Positions 24,213 to 61,655 of a DNA stretch of 64,000 bases are shown one piece after another. Every line of letters begins with the position of its first letter. Position 1 is the stretch's first letter. Source of the stretch: Chaenocephalus aceratus (taxonomy: Eukaryota; Chordata; Actinopteri; Perciformes; Channichthyidae). Under the pieces are notes generated by a model. It ran no database searches. It was not told the DNA's origin and was given only the letters and a program-made list of their open reading frames with translations. The position numbers and the translations under genes were made by a program. The stretch covers positions 11,400,401-11,464,400 of the forward strand of contig CM043797.1 of NCBI GenBank assembly GCA_023974075.1. The letters are read 5' to 3'.

Positions 24213-25019
24213 TCAATCGCTGAATGGGGGTACCCAAGGTGCAGAAACTGCGATGGAGACCCATGGGTCTGGAAGCTCGGCGTCGTACATCAACATTGTG
24301 TCATCTACAGTTGAATACCCCACAAGCCTCTGTGGGGCTTGGAGGGCAGTCTTGGCAACCCTGCGTATGGCTAATTTAACTACAGTGATCAAACAGGTCA
24401 CTAGGATTAGCACAACCAAGATAAACACTGAAACAGTAACAACAAATGCAACCAACCCCGCTCCCCAGGATCCAAAGGTTCCACTTAAATCCCCAAATGT
24501 AAACCCATGAGTTTCATGCAATTATTTTATCCCGTTAGCAGTATCATGAGCCATATCCATAACTTCAGGTGTTGCATCAGAGATGAAAGAACAGCACTCA
24601 GTTCCAATCACCTTACATGTGCCCCCCTGGGCAGCTAAGAGGAGGTCCAGCGCCATGCGATTCTGTAGTGCTACTGTCCTAACTTCCTGCAATTCTTTGT
24701 GTTCAGCTAACATCGCTGTGTTAGATACATTTAGATGATTTTCCACTACTTTGGACAATGCCACGATTTCCTGCTGAGTAACATAAATACCGTACCAAGG
24801 CAACAATAGGCTCGCTATCTGTTGTCCTTGTGTAATGGACCTGCTGTTCCTGTGTAGAGAGGGAAGTATCGCTGCAATCTCATTAGCCTCTACTTTACGG
24901 ATTAAAGGGATTAGGTAGGCTTGATAACAGGTGCCATAAAAAACGTCATAGGGCACACAGCCATACGCTCGGTCCCCACAAACTAAGTAAACTCTCTGTG
25001 GAGTGTTGACTATATAAAA
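24213..25019 (-). pseudogene. env: endogenous retrovirus env (transmembrane subunit) remnant
   Basis: The minus-strand frame is open from about 25019 to 24525, then, after one in-frame TAA (24522-24524), continues to 24213. Features in order: a Cys-containing block CGDRAYGCVPYD and GTCYQAYLIP; an LQNRMALDLL stretch like the conserved helix of gamma-type retroviral TM proteins; a CX6CC motif (24591-24617); a hydrophobic membrane segment (about 24378-24461); and a tail of about 50 residues. The surface subunit is cut off at about 25020 by another repeat. It is a broken, partial copy; no other viral gene is next to it. Membership in the gamma-type env group is by motif only. Confidence 0.78.
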
Positions 25020-25155
25020 AAACTAACGCAGTAACGGAGTAATGCACCATGTAGTAACGGTAACTGAGTTACTGAATTTAAAAAGTAATGCGTTAGAGTA
25101 CTAGTTACTGCCAAAAATAACGGCGTTACAGTAACGCGTTAGTCCCAACACTGAA
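25020..25155. mobile_element. short transposon-end fragment rich in AACGCGTTA
   Basis: The sequence contains gcgttacagtaacgcgttag and ends tcccaacactg, a terminal sequence common to a widespread group of fish DNA transposons. Only about 135 bp is present. It cuts the env remnant. The following stretch 25156-26265 holds no recognised gene apart from a doubtful exon-like piece at 25562-25602. Confidence 0.45.
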
Positions 25156-26265
25156 CATCACACAGCAGAACCTTTATTATATCATAACTGGAATACATTA
25201 TGTTATGGCAAATTACCATTTTGATCAAATGCTTTTTGATGGATGACAAACAAACAACATCAACAGGAAAAAACACAAGCACAACAGAAACAACTCAACA
25301 GCGTAACAGTGATGTAATCCAATATCTCAAATCCGATTAGGGCTGGTTCTGCTGATTGATAAACTTGTTACACATGCAGCAGTGACCATTAAAATGTTAT
25401 TAGTGTCTTCCTGATTCTCAAAGCTAGGAAATCAACCGCTTACAGCTGCTCACATCCACCAGTATAATCTTACATCATGCATTAGGATACGTCTAAATAG
25501 ATCCTTTAAATACTTAATTGTGATATTAGTTTAAAATAAAATAATTTTTTTAAGTGAGCTTACCTATAAAGAGGAAGAGCAGAAACACATAGGTGTGCAT
25601 TTTTCCTGATCCAACTATGACACTTGACACAAACAAAACATTGTACAGTCATTGAGGAGAGAAGAGAGAAATCCATAGATTAATAGACTACACGTTACAC
25701 TTTAAAATTGTAATTGAAGTGATAATTCGATTACAATAATGCATGTCTTTTCATTCCGACAAGAGTAACACATAGCCTTGCCTATGTGCTATCTATCCAA
25801 ATAAATACTTCCTTGAATATAAATAAATTACACACAAGCAATGTTTATTTGTATCATCCCTTTTGACATTGCCTGCCCCAAGTAGTACAAAATACCTTTT
25901 TAAATCTTGTTAATACCATTCAATAAGATCAAGCATTAGACTTGAATTTCGCTTTTATTGGAGCAGTAACCCATTCCCAACCCTAATATCATGATGTAAT
26001 GTGTAAATAAACTTCAACTTAACACAATCATAAGACAACAGTTGCTGTTCCATAAGGTCTCAAATGATTCTACAATATTTAAAAAATCTTTTGAAGGTTT
26101 TTTTTAATCTCTTACCGTTGAGTTGTGTTTTGGTCTTTTCTCCTCTGTGACTTGCAACAGTGCACGGCAGAAATGATAGAATCAACATGATTAACTGGGC
26201 AGGGCATGATTGGGAAGCTGCTGGGGTGGAGTCGGGAGGGAAGGTTGGATGGAAGACAGTCTTAA

Positions 26266-26716
26266 CCCTTAGATGCACGAGTGACTGGACCCTACAGTCT
26301 TCCATAAGTGGGTCGAAAAGGACCCGTATTAGAATAATATGTTTTTATGCCATTTTTGTCATTATGGTTAAGAAAAATAACTTGTATAATATTTAGTATT
26401 ATATTTTGGTTCACACTAGAAATATTTAATTTTTCACTATTTATAATTGTAGACATTTTTTTACATTTTGAAAAAAAAACATAATTCCACAGAAAATGCA
26501 TGCGGGTCATTTTTGACCCACTTATGGAAGCTTGGGGTAGTAATACAAAAACTAACATTTCTTAAAATTTAAATTTAAAATTTGAATGGCATGATATCCA
26601 AAACATGTTTTTTGAGGAATAGCTGGAACATGAAATGATAACATTTTTTAATTACAAAGATACTCTAAGAAAACCACCTCACCGGGTCCAAAAAGACCCA
26701 CTTATGCATCTAAGGG
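26266..26716. mobile_element. piggyBac-like MITE
   Basis: The ends CCCTTAGATGCA and TGCATCTAAGGG are a perfect inverted repeat. The left flank is TTAA (26262-26265) and the right flank TTGA (26717-26720), one base from the piggyBac target duplication. The inner motif GGGTC(A)AAAA is repeated in both directions. It has no coding frame. From 26717 to 27378 I see nothing else. Confidence 0.75.
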
Positions 26717-27699
26717 TTGAAGTGGTGCCGTACTGTGCAGTACATATTGTTGCTGGCTGAGTTCTATGGGTGATTGCTGATTACAAATATATATGTTACT
26801 TATTTTTGCACTTTGTTACTTCGCACACTTTGAGCCCTTCAGTTACATCCAAATGTCGGCAGAGTATAAGGTCCAATGAACCCCTCTGATCATTTGTATT
26901 AACATACAATATTTGTGTGATAAATAAACTTATACTGGGAAACATTTAGATCAAAACATTGTCCTCAACTTATTGTCAAAACTATATTTTTGAAGGCAGA
27001 AGCAAGTTATTAAACAAAGAACTAGCATGGGCCCCTTTTTTTTTTTTTAACAATCAGTCAGTTTGTATCTCCCATGTGACTATCTTTTCTGCTACTGCTT
27101 TAACAACTGGTTTATTTATGTTTCTACTGATTCAACAGTGACATGTGCAAGTTGTATGTATTTGCTCTTCAGAATGACATGTTTAGGATCTGCTTTTTTA
27201 AACAATAACAATATACTCCTAAGCTGTACTTGTCTCACCACATTATTTGAAAACTCTATGAACTCACAATATCCGGATAACAATCTTCGCTCTGTCCGTT
27301 GCTCATGCAACTGCATATTTTTTCAACATTAGTGCATTAGGACTAATGGATATGAGTTATATTATGGTTTCATTTCCAGGATCTCCGTCCCCAAAGAGAA
27401 ATAATAAAACAGCCACGCATTGAAAAGTGGATAGAGATTCTAGACTGTGAGAAAAAGCTTATCTGTAATGCTGTAGTGCTGCCCTTGTGTTCCCTTATAC
27501 AAAAAGATCCTCAAAACTTCAGGTTATATATTCAAGGGATAGTGTCATGCCCTGGCTCAAGGACGGACAACAAAAGGAGACCACACATGATTCATTTCCA
27601 ATTAAAGTACATTTATTTAAAAAAAACTAAGTAAATTGTGAAGTCAGTTAATCAGTAATGTGTGAAGTTAGTAGGTGTGTGAACATGCATCAGTATATA

Positions 27700-27790
27700 A
27701 AACAAAGCACGTCGTTTGTGACCCTGACCATAGCTGTTTCAGTGCTGTGGGCGTAACGGAAACCGGACTGGAATTTCTCAAAGAGGCCAT
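27700..27790 (-). mobile_element. small LINE reverse transcriptase scrap, minus strand
   Basis: The minus strand at about 27718-27785 reads EKFQSGFRYAHSTETAM and then VRVTND, the conserved QSGFR...HSTETA block of L2/Rex-type reverse transcriptases. It is about 30 codons long with no neighbours of the same domain. Confidence 0.65.
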
Positions 27791-27869
27791 TTAGTTGGAG
27801 ATGGTCCTGCAAATACAATGATGTCTACCAGCATGTCATGCACTCACTGGCTGTGGTACAACAATTAGT

Positions 27870-28401
27870 TTGTACAGAATGGGAAAGACAACAGGATTCA
27901 CCAAACTCAAGACCCATCTCAGCGAGCTCAAAGATCTGGCCCATTTTGGACTCTCTGCCAGCTTGGAAGAGTCTTTGCCAGTCGCAAGAGAATGTACGCT
28001 TCTGCTATATGGGAAAAAGGAAATTGAACTGATGTGCACACACTTGGATGAACTGAGGTTCATAATTACATCAACAACAGATGCAGCCTCGGAAAATCTG
28101 CCGCCAACAGAGGATGCATTTCAACAACATGTAATAGCCCGAACCCAAATCCTTGTTATGGAGTCCTGTTGGCAGGGGGTGGATTGTCAGAGATGGGGCC
28201 ATTCAACCAGTGCTATTTACAAAACCCCCAGCACCTACAGAAGTGAGAGACATTACTCACTTGTATTGCAAAGATGCAAAGTGTGGAGAGAGTGGAAAGT
28301 GCCAGTGCCTCTCTGTTGGCCTTCCCTGTACGGAGTTCTGCACCTGCTGTGCAGAATGTCAAAATGTGTCCCCTAACGTTTCTGAGGAACCTGACATTTA
28401 A
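27870..28401 (+). pseudogene. Cys-rich tail ORF of repeat-associated type, frameshifted
   Basis: Frame 1 from 27870 encodes a helical region containing CTHLDELRF and LPPTEDAFQQHVIARTQ. At a run of five G (28175-28179) the reading moves by one base to a second frame, which ends at the stop at 28399-28401 and encodes VLFTKPPAPTEV, then a cluster of about 10 Cys (YCKDAKC ... CQCLSVGLPCTEFCTCC). Proteins with this PPT...QH...Cys-cluster plan occur as uncharacterised, often repeat-linked sequences in fish and invertebrates; I cannot name the family. An AATAAA lies about 80 bp downstream (28487-28492). The frameshift could be a real lesion or a sequencing error. Confidence 0.5.
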
Positions 28402-28869
28402 CATTATATTCTAGTATCTATATACTTGACCTCACACAGAATTATTTGATGAATTGTATACTGTACTTTGAATTAAGGTTCCAGTTTCAATAAAACCTGT
28501 ACTATTTACACCTATGTTTTAGAGGCTTGCAATTTAGAACTAATACACTTTATTGTATTGGGTTACTCTTATTCTGACTATTTGGTGATGTAGTTCAGCC
28601 ACCTGGTATTTCCCTCTCCAAATATGATGACCATCAGAGTGAGCATTCTTAACTTATAGGCTATTATGCCACTTATCCCCCATTCGGAATGTGACTGTAT
28701 CAGAGAAGAGGTAGGCCTATGTCTAAAGAAATCTCATTTGCAATAGAACTGTACCAGATATGTCCATACAACTACTGGTTAGTGTTCAATAGCACCCTAG
28801 ACAATTCAGTAATGGTAAATATAATGTATAATGTCCTTTATTGTTTTATGTTTCATGTGGAACCTATAT

Positions 28870-28957
28870 GCTGCAGGTCTCCCTTGAAAAAGAGATCTAT
28901 GATCTCAATGGGACCAATCTGGTTAAATAAAGGTTTGAAATGAAATGAAATGAATGG
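28870..28957 (+). mobile_element. LINE/SINE 3' tail with (TGAAA)n
   Basis: It contains the tail motif ccttgaaaaagagatc, then atctcaatggga and aaataaagg, and ends in short TGAAA repeats. A second copy of this tail lies at 56622-56700. The body of the element is missing. The flanks 28402-28869 and 28958-29217 hold nothing that I recognise. Confidence 0.6.
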
Positions 28958-29217
28958 TATATTTTTTAGGGTTTTCTGTTTTTCTGATAAATGAGTGAAA
29001 AGTGATGGAGTCCTATGTTCCTATCACCAAAAAGTGCAATTTTCGTCTAAATTAAAGCTAAGTTTACAGGACTATAATTCAGTATTTTTTTAGTTAAATC
29101 ATTTTATTTATTTGTGTCTGCTTCTGAGAAGCTAGTGTATAAGTTATACAGTTATTGCTGCAAGAAAATTACAATAAAATGACTGTTTAATCTTCACATC
29201 TTGTATTCATGTCTATA

Positions 29218-29288
29218 ATTTTGAGCACCAAATTATTGAGAAGTATCGATAAGAGTATCGAAAAATACCGACGATACCCATCCCTAGT
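29218..29288. mobile_element. hAT-like terminal relic
   Basis: The stretch ends in gatacccatccctag, a terminal sequence shared by many fish hAT elements that begin CTAGGGATGGGTATCG in the other direction. The partner end is not seen. Confidence 0.4.
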
Positions 29289-29756
29289 CATGACTGTTAC
29301 CGCCGGTAATTCAATTTTATTTACTGTTTACAGGTCAAAGATATAACTGAAGTGTGACACCGTAAATCATCTTAAATACCCTTATATGCGGGTCCAGTTC
29401 CTAAGATACAAAAAAGTTTAGTTTTATTGTTGACACTAAGCAAATTGTGTGTGCTGTAACTCATGACCAGTATTGACAGTTCACAAATGTTTGCTTCCTG
29501 TAAATGGTCTACTTTGGCCCTAGACAAAATCAAACAGCCTGGCTGGTTAAAGGGCAGTATTACAGAACACAACTCCAGTTACACTGATCACCCAATTGAT
29601 TTTTGAAAAAAGTACAGCCCAAGCATCCTGATATCAACCTAGAAGACGATGCTTAAAATCTGCATAATATCCTCAAAAGACATATAAAGTGAAGCAATAT
29701 AAACACCCGTGAAATCTAATGAAATAGCTCTACAATGCTTAGATGTAAAGCTCACA

Positions 29757-55770
<26,014 letters not shown>

Positions 55771-56160
55771 AGTGTGAAGTCTGATCCTCGGGCCTTCAAG
55801 GATTCCAGTACGATATACAAATACTTTTTGTTATCAAAGATACATTTTATGTACTTTCACACCAGTTCACTTTGTTAATTAGCTTAGTTTACTGCTGCAA
55901 TGTCTAACAGCTGTTAAACTACAGCACATATCTGAAATGTGTGCTTTTTGGAAAAACTATTAATTAAAACATTAAACCTGGTATTCCACTGTTTCCTTCT
56001 GCTTTACATGTATCATATCACAGTGTAGAATGTGTGCAGGTCAGCTGGGTGTGGACATTTGTATACAACCCTAGGAGGAAGCTTTGGATAACATAACTCA
56101 GACTATGCTGAGTTATGTGACTGGTGACTAATGATTGTTGAATAAAAACAAACTGAATGC
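55771..56160 (+). promoter_or_regulatory. a2m copy 2 3'UTR and polyA signal
   Basis: Non-coding sequence matching the copy 1 3' end. AATAAA is at 56141-56146. Confidence 0.6.
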
Positions 56161-56430
56161 TAAAAGTGTACCTCAATGTGTTGTTGTCCAACTTTTCTCT
56201 ACATTCATGAAGTAATTAATGATGGAAGCCATGTGTTAATGTTATTGTCTTTTATCCTTTAATATGAAGTATATACTTTTTTTAATCATCTGTTGGACAA
56301 CAGGACTGCGTCCAGAACAGATATCTTTAAGTGGAGTAAAGTTTATTGTATCAAAGCCTATGGGAGGTAATAGTCATATTCAGTTTGTTCATTTTTCATG
56401 ATTGTTAAAATCTTCCTACCTGTTGGCCAG

Positions 56431-56508
56431 AATTCTATTCACTTTAACACCCCAATTACTGATGTCAGGACCTTCAGTGTCACGGTCAAAACAGAGGTTT
56501 GGACTTGC
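56431..56508 (+). pseudogene. relic of a2m exon 31 from a third gene copy
   Basis: After a cag acceptor at 56428-56430 the frame reads NSIHFNTPITDV and then RTFSVTVKTEVWTC. This lines up with exon 31 of both genes ([27 protein letters not shown]) at about half of the positions. The frame then runs on without a donor at the expected place and is cut by a hAT end at 56553. No other exon of this copy was recognised; a preceding piece at 56304-56367 has exon-like borders (acaacag, ggaggtaat) but no clear match. Confidence 0.65.
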
Positions 56509-56709
56509 TTGTTTATTACTGACTGGACCTTAGCATCAGAGTTACCACCAGTGGCGGCTGGTGCATTTTTCTCCAGGGGGGGCTCTACCAAAATGTAAGC
56601 AAACTTATACACAAACTCAAAACAGCAGGTCTCCCTTGAAAAAGAGATCATTGATCTCAATGGGATTTTACCTGGATAAATAAAGGTTTTGAATTGAATT
56701 GAAAACATA

Positions 56710-57493
56710 TGTCATATTACAACACAGGGCTAGCTCAAAGGCACACAGCACTTGATACAGTCTATTATTTTAGTGCCTGTTTTTGTCAACCACCTTATTA
56801 TGCTGACTGATCCCTATCCTGTAGCCCTCATTGGACAGCTGTGTTTACTTTCCTAAACATGGCTAGTGGCATAGCATCATACATGTGGACTGTAGTTTGT
56901 TCATGCTTTTTAGTTTTTTCTGATATGTGCTTTATGTCACTCACATCTGTCTGGATCCATGCTGGGTCTGGTCCATAGACTGGTCTGATCCTGACGTTTG
57001 AAAAGGGAAGCAGGGGAAGCAAAAATATAGCACTGGTGTTGCTACAGGTAGTTAGCCAAGCCTTCTAGCTAAAGCAGCTCCTTGAAAAGGAGCAGGATAC
57101 TGCCTTCCTTTGTCCATAACTCCTGCCTATGTCAGGCTGATCAGGTCCGAGCTCTTTTACTCTCAGCTTTCCCTCCAGTGTCCTCCTCTCAAAGGGTGTT
57201 TCTTTAAGTGATTAAACATCATTTTCCTTCTCCATATTCGCTATCTAGTTTTGTTTATGTTACACCACTCAGACCACAAGGGTATTATAGGTGTAGAAAA
57301 CGTTCATTTATTAACTTCCACAAGGCACATGTGCAAGATGTCAGCATCTCAAACGATCTCCAAGCACAACACACCGACACACTTCTTCTGTTCATCTCTA
57401 GCATAAAACAATGATGAACCATCAGGTGATCTGCCCCCTTGTGGTATAAACATGCATGTGCAGGTAGACAACCTCAACCTTATGGGTGCTATA
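56710..57493 (-). mobile_element. Ty3/Gypsy LTR beside a2m copy 2
   Basis: Matches the LTR at 16878-17664 along its length, including the reverse-strand AATAAA. Unlike there, no polypurine tract or internal region follows, and the last bases (gctata for gcgaca) and the flank at 57494 differ. No 4-6 bp direct repeat flanks it, so it is not a clean solo LTR. Confidence 0.65.
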
Positions 57494-57760
57494 TTCACAC
57501 TCCGGGTGTTTCTCAATCTGGAGTACGCTTGCTTGGTAGCACATGTCTTCCGAGCGTCTTGCTTCAGACACATGTTCACATTCTACATGTGTGCAGCCTC
57601 GACATTTTCCAAACGAAGTACGCCGGGCTTGGTAGAATTCCAAGTATGCTGGACATTGGAACAGTACTTCGGCGGCACTCGATGGCGTAGTATGCTTGAA
57701 ATAGTGGCTCTGGAGCAGCTTTACTCGAGATTGAGTAACACCCTCCGTCTCCGTCTAATG

Positions 57761-58513
57761 GCGCGTTTCCACTGCAGCGGGTAGCTCGCTTTAAGCGTGC
57801 CGAGCCGTGCGGGCCCCGTTTTAGGTTGCGTTTCCACTTGGCCTAGTTTTGGCCCGGGGCTACTTTTTCACCTTTTTTCTGGCCCGACTAAATCGTGGTT
57901 CTAGGGCCAGGAACAACCAGGCTGAGTCGGACTGAGTATACTAAACTAGAGAGAGAATCGCTGGCAAGGGGGCTACAACTACAACAAGATGAACATATTT
58001 GACCGTGATTTAATTGTAATACACGTTTCAAAATGATGCCGAAGTAACAACATACTGATACCGGTTAGTAAAAACCATGAATTAATGCTTTGACAAGTCT
58101 GCAGACAGACGGCAGGCGAAAAACCCTTTTAAAATGCGTGTTTTCTAAATGTAGCTTGGCTAAGCTAACGTTATATATGCTCCGACCGTCCACACTCACA
58201 ACAACGGCCTATACAGACATAAATAAACCAGCGACTGTATTCTCCATGATACAGGCAGTCTGTGGTTTGTACTTGTTTAACTTTTGTCTAGTTTCTGAAC
58301 AGATATGAGGAGCTGTGAGCTCTGAGTGCTAAGAGCTAACGGCTGTGTTGTTTTTATGGGGCTCTCATTGAAGATGACGTCACGGCTCCGCCTACACTGC
58401 GTTACTATAGTAACTGGCCCAGTTCCTAAACTGTAATGGAAGCGCAGCATTAAAGTGAGCCGGGCCTAATAAGGCCTAACCAAACCGAGCGAGGCCTGCA
58501 GTGGAAATGCGCC
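57761..58513. mobile_element. DNA element with GGCGCGTTTCCACTGCAG ends
   Basis: The left end GGCGCGTTTCCACTGCAG and the right end, reversed, GGCGCATTTCCACTGCAG agree at 17 of 18 bases. The interior is GC-rich at the left and has no transposase frame. The target duplication is not clear (AT on both sides). The stretch 57494-57760 to its left looks repetitive but I cannot assign it. Confidence 0.65.
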
Positions 58514-58717
58514 ATATCTGTCTCTCATTCAAACGTCAATCACTCACTCTGGTGCTTCTGCTGCCCCCTGGTTGTTGGCGGTGTCAACAGCTGCTTTGCC
58601 CTAGCACCCCTATGGGCCAGCCGCCACTGGTTAACACAATGTTTCTCTGTTCTCCTGTAGTCTTAAAGGGGACCTATCATGCAAAATGCACTTTTTGATG
58701 TCTTCTATACATAAATA

Positions 58718-59199
58718 CAGGGTTCGAGTTATAATCTGAGCTTTATGGGGGTCTTTAAAATTATCGCAAGCGCACGCACTCACACACGCACGTACACACA
58801 CACACACACACACACACGTACACACACAGCAGCAGCAGCCTTGCTACAAACTTAAATATGAAAAGTTTCAACTACGCACACCACATAACACATCTCGGCT
58901 TGCGCAGCACGTTCACAGGCATAGATTGCGCAATAATTTATTGCATACCTTGGGAAGAAGCGCAGGCATATTGTCATTCAAGAGAGAATACGATGTGTAG
59001 CTCTTTTGGAAAACATGTTTTTGTTTTAGCCTATTTACCTCGTTAGCATTGACACATGCATCATTTGTGATTAAAATAATGGTTGTTGGTAATGTATTAG
59101 CGACCCCCACAGATGTATGATTTCACTGCTTTCATAGGAGCTCAGACCCCTCCTTATGGGAGCTCAGCTCCCATTGGCTCCCACATAACTCGAACCCTG
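58718..59199. mobile_element. hAT MITE with CAGGGTTCGAGTTAT ends
   Basis: A perfect 15-bp inverted repeat and perfect 8-bp duplications CATAAATA (58710-58717, 59200-59207). It is 482 bp, with an AC-rich stretch near 58780-58830 and short CAG repeats. It lies inside an older repeat that starts near 58665 (cctatcatgcaaaatgcac) and reaches about 59610. Confidence 0.92.
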
Positions 59200-59626
59200 C
59201 ATAAATATGTGTCCCCGGTGTGTCAGAAAACTTACAATGTGTCAGAAAATACAACCCTCTCTCTTTTCCTCGGTGCGCAAATCTCTAAAAACGGGTGTAC
59301 AACTTAGCTGATCCAGATGTTATGCCGATATGACGTAATATCGGAAATGTGGGACGTAATATGGTCTTTGTTTATATTAGCAAGCATCGCTAACACTCAG
59401 AGCTAAGCTGTACTGGAGAACGTATGTGTAAAGAAGCAGGACATAAAAAAAGAACTCACCTTGTGGTAAACCCGCAAGAGAAAAAGCATTTGAGCTCCAT
59501 ACTGTTTCAGAAATAATCCTTGATGTGGTTTTGAACATGATGGCATTTAGTTTAAAATCTGCCGATATAATCTCCCGCATGAAGAGGCATAAGTACGGAG
59601 CCCTTAAAGGTTAATGGGGAAAAAAA

Positions 59627-59672
59627 GTATCTTGTGCGCACAATATTTTCTCGTTCGCACAAGATACTTTCT
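59627..59672. repeat. inverted repeat AAGTATCTTGTGCG
   Basis: AAGTATCTTGTGCG is followed about 17 bases later by its exact complement CGCACAAGATACTT, a short palindromic repeat common at ends of fish DNA elements. The following 59673-60060 shows no gene; a tttttcaggtttcagg stretch suggests another repeat relic. Confidence 0.6.
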
Positions 59673-60079
59673 CGTGTGAACGTAGGAAGTGGAGCGCACA
59701 GGAGAGAACCGTTTCATCGTAGACTGTTATGTTTATGTGGGGAAATGGCAGTGCATACATTATTTGAGATATATTTCAAACTCGGACTTCATTTTAGGGA
59801 CATGTTGGCCAGGGGTGTAGAGCTATTTGTTTAACCTGTTAAGTCCTGAGCCTGTTTTTCAGGTTTCAGGATCGAAAATGACATGCCCAGAACAAATGAC
59901 TATTATCTTCACTTCTAAAAGGGGTACATTCATAATCTTTTTTCTCAAAGCAATGATACACCTGTGAGTTGGATGTAGAAAAGTCAGAATCAATATAGAT
60001 GTTTTTATTTTAAAGTAAATTCAGATTGAACATAGTAAAAACATGTAAATGTAAATGCGACCGCAGTTTTAATTAGGGC

Positions 60080-60305
60080 CCGTTAGGGCCCTAGCACGAA
60101 GCGCTAGGACCCAACGGTGTCCTAGCACGAAGTGCAAGGATACCTATTGTTATTGGTGGAATTATTATTAGGGCCCGAGCACGAAGCGCTAGGACCCAAC
60201 GGCGTCCTAGCACGAAGTGCAAGGATACCTATTGTTATTGGTGGAATTATTAGGGCCCGAGCACGAAGTGCAAGGAACTTATTGTTATTGGTGGAATTAT
60301 TATTT
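60080..60305. repeat. tandem repeat, about 82-bp unit, GGGCCCGAGCACGAAG
   Basis: About two and a half units, each with GGGCCC, AGCACGAAG, a GCTAGGACCCAACGG block and CTATTGTTATTGGTGGAATTATT. The third unit is shortened. This is the head of a longer repetitive element running to about 61655. Confidence 0.85.
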
Positions 60306-61655
60306 TTCTGCCAGCGTTTCCTGTTTTTGAGGCCTTTAGGACGCTGAAAAAGTTGTATAATTTTGCACAGATTCCAGAATCGGTGAAAAATACATTATTC
60401 TGGACTCAATGTGTTCAAATTGTCCAACATGCTCTCTAGCGCCACCTATGGCCATTTCCGTTTTTGGAAAGATGTACAAAGTCGCACCGTAACTCCAAAT
60501 GACCTGACATTTTTCACACTTACTCGGGTGGACCTGCTCTACATATAATCTCCTTGAACTCATATAATCTCCTTGAACTCATATAATCTCCTTTTTAAAT
60601 TAGCATAATTAAAAAAACAGTTAAATATTCACTTAAATTTCAAATTTTAGTTTTTCAACACCAAACTCAGTATACAGTATCGCTGGAGGGTCAGACACAT
60701 TATCGTAGGAAATAAGCATGTTCAGTCGATAAATGTGGCCGTCATTACTCTAAACGTGTTTGCAAAAAGGCGGGGCTTAGATAGAAATGCTCATAAATCA
60801 TCAACAATGTACCAAAAAAACACACATTTTGTTGGTAAGGTTCAGTCTGTATTGGGGAATAGGCACCAAAAGTAATTTCCATTTTGGACTATAGGGGGCG
60901 CCAAAAACATGACAAATGTATAACTTATGAACCGATGGACGAAATTTGTATATTTTTTTTAGACATACGGATGAGTATGAACTTATATTTAAAGTGTTAC
61001 AATGAATGACAATTGTGGGCGTGGCCTGTACTTTTTTTTAAAATTGCGATAGCATAAAATGAGCTTCGGTACGCAAAACTTGGGACACGCGTCACAGCCC
61101 ACGACCTTTTGAAGAATATAAAAGAAAACGTACATTTTCAACAAAAAAAAACTATTGTGTGGTAGTCACATAGTTTCTCAGAATTTCACGAATTTTGGCA
61201 CAGACATTCCTCATAGAATTGCGGATATATTTGTAAATACATTCCATTAGCCCCGCCCCCCAAAAAGTCGGCCATTTTGAAATATGTGCGTATTTTATGC
61301 ATTTTAAGCACATTCTTGCGCACTCCTCCTAGGAGAATGATCAGAAAAATTCCAATGCAGGACAGGTTTAGCCCCTATCCAATATGATACTTAATTGAGG
61401 AGCACATTTTTGAAAAATTACTCGTGGAGGTCGTAAGCTAACAGCGAATACACCATTTTTGACGATTTACATGTCGCAAATTACTCCAAACTACTCGGAT
61501 ATAGTTATTCCGATATTCATGAAACGCTGTATACATATTGCTATTATGATTTCACACATATTTCAAATTGCCTTCCATTAGCCCCGCCCCCCAGAAAGTC
61601 GGCCATTTTGAAAAATGTGCGTTTTTCAGCCATTTTACGCACGTTCTTGCAAACT
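60306..61655. repeat. body of a fish dispersed repeat, non-coding
   Basis: No frame is open over a useful length. A block of about 45 bp (taGCCCCGCCCCCC then AGTCGGCCATTTTGAAA) occurs twice, at about 61252 and 61580, so the tail is an internal duplication. Similar text with the cacgaag head is widespread in teleost genomes; I cannot name its class. Confidence 0.5.

Larger units (their letters stand above)
56553..58628. mobile_element. hAT-like element enclosing an LTR and a second DNA element
   Basis: Ends CAGTGGCGGCTGG and CCAGCCGCCACTG are a perfect 13-bp inverted repeat. The flanks GTTACCAC and GTTAACAC differ at one of eight bases, a likely target duplication. Inside lie a LINE tail (56622-56700), a Gypsy LTR (56710-57493) and a smaller TIR element (57761-58513). 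The original body is only the two edges. No transposase is present. Confidence 0.65.

Noticed and set aside
57452..57784. 110-codon frame across the LTR edge
   Set aside because: It spans two unrelated repeats and matches no domain.
60080..60305. CRISPR-like array
   Set aside because: Only about 2.5 direct units with no unique spacers, in vertebrate DNA.
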